Positions 1 to 10,528 of a DNA stretch of 64,000 nucleotides are shown here, piece after piece. The notes under the pieces were generated by a model. That model ran no database searches, had not been told where the DNA came from, and saw nothing but the letters and a program-made list of their open reading frames with translations. The stretch's first letter is position 1, and every line of letters begins with the position of its first letter. The stretch spans positions 84,862,215 to 84,926,214 of the forward strand of contig NC_133896.1 of assembly GCF_964199755.1 (NCBI RefSeq). Reading direction: 5' to 3'. Origin of the DNA: Larus michahellis. Its lineage: Eukaryota; Chordata; Aves; Charadriiformes; Laridae. Position numbers and translations under genes: made by a program.

Positions 1-14
1 CTATGATTCTATGA
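1..14 (+). mobile_element. 3' tip of a CR1 LINE cut by the window edge
   Basis: The first bases are two ATTCTATG-like units, the usual 3' tail of avian CR1 elements in plus orientation. The body of the element would lie to the left of the window. It is too short to classify further. Confidence 0.55.
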
Positions 15-3000
15 AAGCGATATATTGCTTGGCATTTCTTGAAGTTCTGGGGCCATCAGTAGACTAGAGTCACATGTCTATTTAGAGACACACCTCACAG
101 TCTACCTCTGCCTACTGGCATTTGAAGACTGGTTGTTAAACGCTCTACTCTGTTCCCTGAGATGCTCTAGGAGGTCCACTATTTGTATTTTGTTGTGGGC
201 TTGGTTTTTTTTCTAGATATATATTATCCAGGTTTGAGCCTGCTTTACTTCAGTCCCCTATCCTCCATGTAGTCTGGAGAGACCACCCCTCCTTCCTACA
301 GAAGCCTTCACAGGCTTTATTAAGTAACTATAATCTTTTGGGAAAATAAGAATACTTAGTCTAGTCCTGAGAAAGCATGCCTTCAGGTATCTCAAAAGAT
401 TTCTGAAGAGCGCATACTTTCCCCCTAGTTTAATTATGCTGATTATTAAACAGTTTTCCTCTTCAGTTTGGAGTCAAAATAAATTGCCTTTGAAAGAGAC
501 TTCCCCAGACTCAGGTCTTCCTTACATGCTTTGGCTGTAGAGCACTCATCTTGAGACTCCTTAAAAAGATTACAACTTTTTTTGGAAATATTCATTGGTT
601 ACGCTAAGAACTAGGCTCTCTTTCAGTGATTTGGAGAATAAACTTACTTGATCTTTCACACCTCCATACCACAAGATTCATTCTAAAGAACACCAACAGT
701 GCTTTAAAGCCTGAAAGCCACAAGACTGCTTGATCAACTGCAAAACTGAAGTCACCCGTTATCCTGACATAAGGCCACGAGTTGCTCATGCAGGAGAAAA
801 ATTGGTATTATTTATTATCTCAAAAGAGTCAACCAAAGCTATAGATCCAACACAGGTTTTGAGCAGTAACATCTGATATTATGGCTATGCACAGTACAAA
901 TATAATTTCAAATTTAGTAATGAGCTGAATAAGATAACATCTTAAATGAAAATCAAAGGATCTTAATTATGTCAGTGCAAAAATAATCAAAATAATACGA
1001 TGATGCTTACTTAACACCTCTTTACCTTCTCAGGTGGAGATTCATTTCAGAAAGTATTACATAAACAAGACTTAAAATTTAGAGATTCTAACCCTGCCCC
1101 CTTGAGAAGTATGCAGAATATCAAAAAATGCACATATCAAGCCCCGTTTCTAAGGAGGCTTTCAGTTCTTATTTCATGACTTGATAGGTACGGAAGAGAT
1201 GCTTTTCAGTTATGCTCAATCTTGATCCTTGTTTTCGTCCACCAGTTTCATCCGAGGTTTCATCAAAGGAGGTTGTGGCACTGGCTAAGAGAAGCTACAG
1301 TCGGTAGCAGTCAGCAAAGTTAAGTTCACCTATGAGCTGATCAGGTAATCATAAGACCTGTGGTTTTGCTCCACTATAAGAAAGTTTCACAAGTTACATC
1401 TACATAAGCAGGGTAATAACTATACCTTTAAAGAAAGTTTTTCAGTTTGACATAACACAAGCTGAAGTCAAGATGGGAAGAAATACAACGCTGTGGCATT
1501 AAAAACATACCTTACTCTCTGAAAACCTAGCCTGCCTATGGAAACAGGCCTTCCAGAGTGACAACACAGGGCTTGTGCTGGCCCAGATTTCTTCAGGAGG
1601 GATTAATTAATCATGATTTAATTAATGATGATTTGAGGAGCAGCTGGAGAAATGTGTGCCCATCATTTCAAGGCAGCGTGATTCATAGGAAGAAATGTGG
1701 GAGAATAGTTGTAAGATATAAAAAATAGCGCTGCTTTACCCACCATGTATTGTCTTTGACGAGAGGACACTCCCCAGCCCATAACAGTATCATATGGAAA
1801 AGGGAAAGCGTGTTCAGCAAGCTGTTCATACTGAAAATCTTGCTTTGCTTTTGTATTTAATGTAAATATTAGCCCCGTTCGGGCACTCACTGAAAGACCA
1901 GGCAATCAGCTCAAATTCGGTGTGACCTCCATCTTCTAAATTGAATCACAACATCCAGAGTTTCCCCATCGTGGCTTTTGCCTCTCTTTTACCTGTTCTA
2001 AAGAGCAGGACCCAGTATACAAAGTATACCTTTCCCACGCTATTTCTTAAACGCTAATATCCATTTCAAGAAAGACGGAAGTTGTTTCCACTTTACAATG
2101 CTTGCGACGCGTGGGCCAATTGTAGCAGCCATATTTCTTACTCCTCTTGAAGATACAGATTGGTTTGTCTCAAGCAGGTCTTGATCATCTACGTTTCTCT
2201 GTTTCCATTGCTGAAATAAATAAATAAATGTCCAAGTAAGCACAGGCACCAAAATAATCCAAGCAGATAAATTTCAACTCCCAAGAACACATCTATCACC
2301 TGTACAAAGCAACAGCTTCCCAACTGGTTCACATTTGACAACAGCAATTGAGAGCAGTCAAACACTCTGAACTGCTGAGGATGGCGAGGATATCCATCGT
2401 GTCATGCTTTTCCATAGCAGCTGTAGCAAAATAAACTACGTAACATCTTGCATATGCCAGCTGGATGCCTGCCCACAATATGTTGCCTTCTGCTCTCACA
2501 AAATTTAATTTAAAAAAAAAAAGAAAAAGGCAACACTGCATGACATTGGCATTATTTTCCAAAGCCTGAGAAGATGCTCGTGTACCTCCTGGTAATTTCA
2601 GAAACAAACGCTCATCTGCCCTTTGGGTCCACTTAGAAGCACATCTGCACATTTCAGGTTCTTGTCAGTTGATTTTCAAGTGCAACATAATGTAAACTAG
2701 GTGACATGGTTAGATGCCTTCCTTACGTAAAAAGATAAGCTGCAACGCAACACCACATTGGCCATTAAAGTCCTATTAAGAGTTTTCATATGAATAATAA
2801 TAATAGGCCTCCTGTGATACCAGCCAGGATGACCTATACAGTGTGGTATAGAGCAGCAGTTCCCCCCTGAGGACCTGGAACATTGTTCTAGGTCTATAGG
2901 GAAGATCTTGTGAAGTCAAAAAAAAGAGATGCTGATGGAAAGGGGAAGTGATTTTTCACAGGCTTTCCAAGCTATGAAGCAATCTGCAGTGTGATCAGTA

Positions 3001-3952
3001 GGAAATGACCACAGGCCTCATGACGACACTAAGAGTCTGTAAACAGAAATATTTGAGAAACCCTATTCTTGCTCATTTGATCATCTTGCAGAAACTCTTA
3101 CAGTCAATGACTTCACTCAAATGGAAAAAATAAACAGTTTATTTTGAAATACAGTTCCATAACTCTTTTTCTCGGAGTCCTCAAATGACTTCTTCAGAGC
3201 TGACTGGTTCAAAGGAGCAGTATTCACCACTCCTGCAACTTCTCCTATTCAACACTCTTTCCTCCTGAGTTGTCAAAATAGAATTAGAACAAGCTCAAGG
3301 GAGAAAAGGAAAAGAACCAAGAAAATAGGAGAAGAATTGGAGAACTGAATTGGAGTGAGGAGGGTCAGATAAGAAATAAGAGAGAGAAAAGAAATTGATA
3401 GAATGAGTTGAATGAAACTCAATCCTAGAAACAGCTTTTTTTGATCCACACACTCAGAGCTACGCATAGTTGCTTTAATTACCAAAGAGTGGTTTGCAAG
3501 CTTAAAATCAAATCCATGTGTTTACAAAATAAAAAAGTTGAGATCAGTTCTGGAAAACAGAGTCAGCCTTATCTAGTCCATCATTAATTAAACCTGTGCT
3601 GGAATATCTATTTAGATCGGCTCCCTCAGCTGAGTGCTATTTCAGAATTAAAAAAGATTTAACTTCACCTGCAAGTGCTGTGCAGTTACCCAGAAATAAA
3701 ACCCTCTCTCTTTCAGACAAGAGTGCTTAGGTAGGAGGTTACTTTGCAATAGCTAATCTAGAATAGCCACTAGGAAATCATGCTAATTTTCAGTGAGAGT
3801 TTATGGAGCTTTTTTGTGTACCGTAACAGTTCCTCATACTAAACCTCTACTGCTATAAATGAAAGTCATCTTCTGGTATTTTTTATTATTTTCATGTATG
3901 GGGTTTTTTGCTGTTCTGGGTAGAATTTTTTTGTTCTTGGCACTTACGTAAA
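15..3952. other. Intergenic sequence, no gene seen
   Basis: AT-rich sequence with short open frames only and no convincing splice-flanked exon. It contains a short (AAAT)n run near 2215-2230, a pseudo-palindromic AT block at 1601-1635 and an A-run near 2510. In other vertebrates VWF lies upstream of CD9 in head-to-head orientation, so this is probably the VWF-CD9 intergenic region. That is inferred from synteny, because no VWF exon was recognised. Confidence 0.5.
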
Positions 3953-4036
3953 GGAAGCTACTTTCCTTCAAGAAGGCAGTGGGAAGAATCTCCTGGAAGC
4001 TACTTTCCTTTGAGAAGGTAGTGGGAAAAATCTGGA
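3953..4036. repeat. Two-copy 42-bp tandem duplication
   Basis: Units 3953-3994 and 3995-4036 both begin GGAAGCTACTTTCCTT and continue with AGAAGGYAGTGGGAARAATCT, differing at only a few positions. The period of 42 is a multiple of three, which gives a repeated 14-residue pattern in a minus-strand frame, but nothing else suggests the frame is coding. Confidence 0.85.
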
Positions 4037-4892
4037 ACACTTCTGCATAAGTGAAAAATCAGGGGAAAAATATCCCCACTTTCTCTGCTGTTAAACATTA
4101 CTTTTCCTGTTTTCTTAAATTGAATGAAAGTTTAAAACCCCAGTATTTTAAAGCTCAGTCACATAACTCCAGTATTCCTGGTCAGGTGTGACAAATATTT
4201 ATACATACAAAAGCATTTATAAACATGGTTAACTGAGATTCTGCCAGAGTGCTCAGACTGCTTTGCATTAGAAATTTAAATTGTAATATTCTTAATGTAA
4301 CCATGAATCTCAGATTAAAAATAATGCCTTAACAATTTCCCAGTCAGCCACCTAGCAGCACCAGGCATCTCCCTAACCCATGCTGTGATCCATGAGTTGG
4401 ATCACGTGTGAGAGGGACACTGGAACTGCCAGGGAAATTTGGGGAAAACACCTGGAAATCCACCTCTGGCTGCCCCAGCAGAGCATCTCGGCATCCCTCC
4501 CATGGAGTGGGTGTGGGGGAAACGCGAGCGAATTTGCACCACAGGGTGCCAACACCTAGGAAAGTGCAGGAAGGAAGAATGGAGAGAAAGGAAGAAGCAG
4601 AGGGAGCACGGGGACCAACGGACCTGACAACAACGTTGGGAGCCCTACATGACAAAAGGTGAACCAAACACCTTCTCAGCAGTGCCACCGCTGACTCTCA
4701 ATCCAAATCCCCCTGTGCTTTCCGTCTTGACTCGGTTAAACAAATAGATGTAGCCAACATGTGCAGCTCAAGCCAAGCAGATGCAGTAAACATGTTGACT
4801 CCCATGAAGAGACCCATGAAAGATTATGGAGTTCCTCATGGGAACGGCATAAAGACCAGAAATATTTTCAGAATTGGGATTGTAGCTAGTAA

Positions 4893-5022
4893 TCATGTTT
4901 AAGAGACATTTGGACAATGCCCTTAATGCCATGCTTTAACTTTTGCTCAGCCCTGAAGTGGTCAGGCAGTTGGAATAGATGATCATTGTAGGTCCCCTCC
5001 AACTGAACTATTCTGTTCTGGT
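4893..5022 (+). mobile_element. Diverged 3' fragment of a CR1 LINE
   Basis: The end of this segment keeps the CR1 3' signature TAGATGATC, a GGTCCCCTCCAACTGAA block and a degraded ATTCTGTTCTG tail. The preceding roughly 90 bases match the usual CR1 3' UTR only loosely. It is an old, 5'-truncated copy in plus orientation; the left boundary is approximate. Confidence 0.7.
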
Positions 5023-8000
5023 TTATTCTTTCTACTCTGTTCTAATCACTTCATCTTGAAGGGGAGGAAAAAAAAAAGCCTCTGGAAAGACGATTACATA
5101 TATTAAATACAGGCAACTGTTAGCTCTTGGTAAAGCACTAGTTTGAGTAGCCATGTCACTGGGGCCGCTGCATAGCACTGAGTAAACCACTTTCTGATCC
5201 ATTCTGCTAATAGTCAGTTTGAGATACACACTAGTAGTTGATACATAGAAGAGTGTTTCCATTTTAACTGAAATACTATTAAATGTGAGTGGGTAGTTCC
5301 TCATCACCCCTGCAGTGTAAAAGTGCTAGAGAGTAGCCCTCGGAAGAAATCACGGATGTTTAAAAAGCTGCATGTATATGACTTATTTCTTCCACTGGAC
5401 ATACAGATGAAAACCAGGCACAGCTTAGCGTGAAGTACAGAGTAAAAATGCAAAAGAGTGGACATCACCAGTTTACACCAGCCACTCACACAAGGGGAAG
5501 CTTTTCTGTTCAGAGCAGCAACTTATTTTTTTCTAAATGGGACCTTGTCAGACTTCCAGTCAAGCGGTATGGTTTAGAGTCAGTTGCCTTTGGTGGACAT
5601 TGGCACCTGCCCACCAGAATAATGAAAAAACACACTGTGGCCTTTGTTGTCTTGGCTGAGACACAGACCTCGAGCCATTTCACTCTTTTCTGATGCTGCC
5701 TGTATTTCTCTCTCATGCACTTGAAAAGCCAGATTTTTTTTCCAGTCCGTTCCACAAAAGTCTTAGATGACCCTTGGTGGCCTGATTTTTAATCTGACGT
5801 ATAGAAAGGTTTGCCCTAGGTCACCACAGGCGCTACAGTGCTATATTACAGCAAGGGTGATGTGACACACCATGGGTCCCTGTGCTCAAGAACCCACCCA
5901 ACTGCATGCACCTCGACAGCAGCCGCAGCCTGTGGCCCCACTTCTGTCCTCTGGTCTTAAAATAACCTCACCTATACCGAGAGATCTGACACACAGAGAC
6001 ATCAAAATCGCAGTTAGATGAATCATACTTAGAGCTGTATACGTGTTACAGTCATGACTTCCAAAAAGGCATTTTGCAACCCTTCATAGTCACAGCATTT
6101 GTCACTGCCAACAGCCTATTGTTTATTAAAGTTTTGGGCTCCCATCCTACAGACACGAGACTGCTCACACACTGAAAGCCAGATACAAGTACTGCTATCT
6201 GCAGCATGAGGGTCTTAAACAGTAACTTCACCTGAAAAGGAGTTAAACTGTAGGCTACACATTCAACGGTGTCAAACTGCTTCTATGAAAAATTAAGGGA
6301 CATCATCAAGACTATTTTTTTTATTCCGTGACAATTAAAAAAGCAGGTGTGGGGTTTTTTCCCTCATTACACTATGCCATTTTCCACATCCTTCCTTCCT
6401 GAAATGACCTACTTTCATCATTGGCAGTAGGTAAGAGAGAGTCTGAATTATTTGGAACTGATGCTTATACTTTGACTAAAAGTTTAAACTTAAACAACCA
6501 AGAACAAAATATTTTTGCTTTTTATCCCACGCATTTTATCTCAGAGTTTGAAAATGATAACTGATTATGAAACAATTTTATAAGAGTTCCTAAGTTCACA
6601 TTGAGATTTTCCAGTTGCTCTCCTGACATTATCACATGGTACTCAAAGGTCTTATGCCAAACACTTGCAAGGATGTGCCTAAATCTCTTCCAATCTTCTT
6701 CAAATCTCAGTTAAAAGAGATGAATTAAAAACACAGAAAACGAAGAGGTCTAGCTTCAGGTCTTCACTTCCAGCCACGCTTCCAGTTATAGAGGAAGACC
6801 TAATTTCTAGTGAAATCCTATGGGGCTTTGTAGATTCTTCAAAGCCTTTCTCTTGTGGCAGAAAGCAGACAAATTTCCAGGATGCACAGATTTACTCACA
6901 GCACGCAGTCTTCCAGAATTTATCTGTTATGGATACCAAACACCAAACACTTTTCCTCCAGCACTGGAAAAAGGCCAGTGCCTTTGACATAGTGTTATCA
7001 GGATGACTGATGCCATGAGTCATTTTTGCAATGGAATGAAAATCTTGACTCCCCAGCTCCGAGACCAGCCTCTCTCCCTCGCAGCCCCAGATGCGACAGG
7101 AGCCACTTACATATATCACGACTCTCTCCTATATATCACAACATTCCAACTTATTGCTGCATTTAAGAGAACCAAAGTAAGCACCTGTAAAGTTTGCTTG
7201 AAAAGGTTAGGCCAGAAGAAGTAAGGCACTTAACCTGAAGTTTCACGGATGAACTCGGGATGGATTTTTGAGAGGTAAGAGGAAATAGGAAGCCACAGGC
7301 CCTACACCGATGTCATCTCAGCGGTGTGGTTGTAGAACCCCCTCCTTCACCTGACGGCCGCATCCAGCCACCACATAGTGTACCAGAGTCACCACTTACC
7401 AAGCAAAAAAAAATCTCGCTGAAGCTAAAAAGCAAGCAAAACAACCATTTTTGTTTTCTCTTTTGTGGCTGGCTTGTACAGTCAGAGATGTTATTTCTCT
7501 ACAGAGAAGAAAATTGTTATTATTTTTCTCCTCTAATCCGCACTTCTCAAGAAACTCTGTTAATCCCCATCCTTCACTGGGGAAAGCTTTGTACTTTATC
7601 TCTCTGCGGTTCGAATTGTTTATGCCTGGCTGTTTAAGGGAGCTGAAAGAAACATTTTAAAAGACCTGAAATTGTTTATGCAAAGAAGGCTAAAGGCATC
7701 AAGCTGGCTGACACTAGTCTTTCCGCGTATTCGTAAAGGTAGAGATATGGGGAAAACGGGTCAAGGAGGCTGTGAACCTCAGTACTTCTGCAGTACTTAC
7801 CAGTGGTTCCCACCGCTCTTTAATACAGTTCAAAGCGAAACCCCCCTCTCTCATTTGCCTCGCTGTATTAATCAAAGGATCAAGGTCCTTCGGATAGTAC
7901 AGTCTGAGGGGAAAACCCTTCCCAGTGAGAAACAAACACTTCTTACTCTTCACTGTTGGCCCAAACAAGACATTTAGTTACACATTAAACTAGGAGAAAA

Positions 8001-10028
8001 TAATTCAGCTTATCTGCATATGAAAACTAAGTCAGTGTCATGTCTAGACAATTAGAAAGGTAATTTTAACAGGCTTCTGGTAAACTCAGATTTCTTCTTA
8101 TCAGGAATATCCCGAGTTTGCTCTTCTCTGTTGCAGTAGGACAAAATAACACTTTAACTACCCAGTACAATTTTATGTGCAGATAATAAATACTTCATGC
8201 AAAACATTTTGGTATTTTGGCGTATTATCCCACGTAAATACAAGGTTTTAAAATAATAAATTATTCTGAGCTACTTCTACAAGGGTCATGAATTTCCATT
8301 AGTGATTTCTATTATGCAGAAACTCAGCTGATTACTATCTCATTCCAACAGTCAGAGTAGTTCAGTTATGTTCAGAGAGATGCCTCTACCAGATCATCAG
8401 GCTACTGAAGACTGATACGTGAATGTCCTCTCTGGAGCCTTCATATGGAATGAAGAAAAGCCACATAAGCACATATTCTAAGTATTTTCATTCCATATTC
8501 TTGAGAATACTAAAAATGCACAAAGGGGTTTCACTTCACAAATCACTCACAAATTAATTTGCCAGCTGAATGGGGAGGGTTTAGTTTTAAGTAAAAAAAA
8601 CTCACAGGAGGTTTTGATGCAACAGGTCCATTTGTTGCCTCTGATCAAAAGGCTGCCACCCATGAATTTTAATGGCAGTTGCTTTAACACAGTATAAGCA
8701 CAGAAAGCTTAATAATACAAGGGTGGGAGTGGGGATATCCAAAGTTCTTCTTTTATCCTTATCTTTAGAAAGTTAAGGAAAGCCATATTACTGATATTAA
8801 CTAACAAGCATAAATTCTTAATGGCACAGTTATTAAAAACACCCCACAAGCCACACAGGAAATCAGTCCCAGCTCAAGAGCGAGACACAGGACTTTCACT
8901 CCACAGTTTACAGTTACCACAAGAGTTTAGTCACGTGCATTTACTAATTTCAACCTTGCTGGATCTATATTGTTGTGGCCAGGCCAGCCTCCATCCCTCC
9001 AGTTCCCTTTACTGACTTCTAGAACAAACTAAAATGCTTGAGGTAGAGTTTCCTTCCAGTTAAGTGCCGTTCGCCCTCCTCTCTGGAATCAAGCCCCTTG
9101 AGAGACCCCAAACCAAGAGTAGCAGAAAACTTTGGATGGCATCGTTTAACACGCCACGGCTTCCCACTCTTCTGCTTTCAGAGACCCAGACCCTCAGGCC
9201 ACTTGGATGCTTGGCTACAGCCAGGCACAATTCACAATCACCAACGCAGCAGCCAGTCACCCCTCACAAATCCTCCTTTTCCATTTCTACCCGTGGTGCA
9301 GTGGCAGCAGAGGCCTCTCGGTTCGGCTATGCTTGTGCGCTCGCAATCGTCTTTGAATTTTTCCTAGCTCTTTATTTTCCTGCCTTGCTTTCTAATGGAA
9401 ATCTATTAATGTTTTGCAACCTGCTCTGGGAACAGCTGCCCAATACAACATCTCCTCCACCGTATTAGCTCTGGAATGTGCTCTATGTTATCATTTATTT
9501 TGGCAACAATAACCCCAACGTGGTTGTATTTGCATTTCAGTAGGTCTTTTCTGTTCTTCTGTTCTGCTTGGGGGTTTTTTGACTCTCGATAACTGCTGAA
9601 TTTCTAGTCACACTGTATTAAAGATAAATTAAGGTACAAGGTCTCAGTTTCATTCCTGAGCTAACAGGCTCAGAAATTGAGTGTTGAACTTCCCATAAAA
9701 ATCAAAGGGAAATTCTTCACTGAAATTGAACATGTTTTGTCTCACAACTGGGGTGACCCGAAGGCACGCGCTCAACCAGTTACCATGGATTTGTTGGCAG
9801 GCTGGGACTTATCCCACCTGATTTTTCTAAATCGCATAGCTTGTAGCTTCACACAGACATATTTGAAAGATTAAAGCGGTTAAACTATGCCGTGAGTTTA
9901 CCTTGCATGGGAAAACACCCATTGAATCCGCGCCGATGGATTTAAGTGAAACTAAACCCATGCAAGAGCAGGCAAAGCATTGGCCCGCACTTCGCCCCAA
10001 TCTATATCCATTTTTTTATTATTATTTT
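5023..10028. other. CD9 upstream intergenic region, no gene seen
   Basis: About 5 kb of moderately AT-rich sequence. Open frames here are short, overlap on both strands and lack flanking splice signals or recognisable domains. A distal CD9 enhancer could lie here, but the sequence alone does not show one. Confidence 0.45.
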
Positions 10029-10042
10029 GGGGGGGGGGGGGG
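10029..10042. repeat. G14 homopolymer at the upstream edge of the CpG island
   Basis: Fourteen consecutive guanines follow a T/A-rich stretch and mark the switch from AT-rich flank to the GC-rich CD9 promoter. The tract is likely to vary in length between individuals and to be error-prone in sequencing. Confidence 0.9.
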
Positions 10043-10069
10043 CGCATCACACGGTTCTACATTATTTCC

Positions 10070-10462
10070 CCCGGAGGAGGGCAGCGGGACGCAGCAGCCC
10101 CACACCGCGTTGCCCCATGCGGGGATGCGTGGGGAGGCCCGTGGCTAGAAGAACCGCCCCCCCGCACGGAGCTGGTTCCCCCCCGCAGGCCGTGGCTAGA
10201 AGAACCTCCCGGTGCTGGCCCCCCCATCAGCGACAGGGTGGGGTGGGGGAGGGCGGGGAGGGCGGCTCCCGGGGCGGGGCGGCGGCAGGTGCGCGGCGGC
10301 AGCGGGAGGCGGCCATTGGGCTGGCGGCCCGGGGGGCGGCCCGGGGGCGGGACGGCGGGGCAGGGAGCCCCGGGAGAGCCCCGTGGAGAGCCGGATTTAA
10401 GGAGTGGCGCCGGGCAGAGGTTCTCCTGGCCGCGACCGTCCCTGCCGCCGCCCGCCGCCGCC
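10070..10462 (+). promoter_or_regulatory. CD9: CD9 CpG-island promoter and 5' UTR
   Basis: This block is very GC- and CpG-rich compared with its flanks, and the island continues past the start codon to about 10.9 kb. Visible elements are a GC box (GGGGCGGGGC, 10271-10280), a second near 10343-10350, an inverted CCAAT box (ATTGG, 10315-10319) and a weak A/T-rich motif near 10394-10399 inside otherwise GC-rich sequence. A 16-base motif, CGTGGCTAGAAGAACC, occurs at 10140 and again 51 bases downstream. Transcription probably starts between about 10330 and 10430, but the exact site cannot be read from sequence. The CD9 frame stays open upstream to 9980, which in sequence this GC-rich is not evidence of coding. 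Confidence 0.8.
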
Positions 10463-10528
10463 ATGCCCGTCAAAGGAGGCACCAAGTGCATCAAGTACCT
10501 GCTCTTCGGCTTCAACTTCATCTTCTGG
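10463..10528 (+). CDS. CD9: CD9 coding exon 1
   Basis: Encodes residues 1-22, the N-terminal tail with Cys9 and the beginning of the first membrane segment. The ATG lies in a strong GCCGCCGCC context and is followed by the canonical CD9 N-terminus, which settles the start. The exon ends in phase 0 at a GTGAGG donor. Confidence 0.97.
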
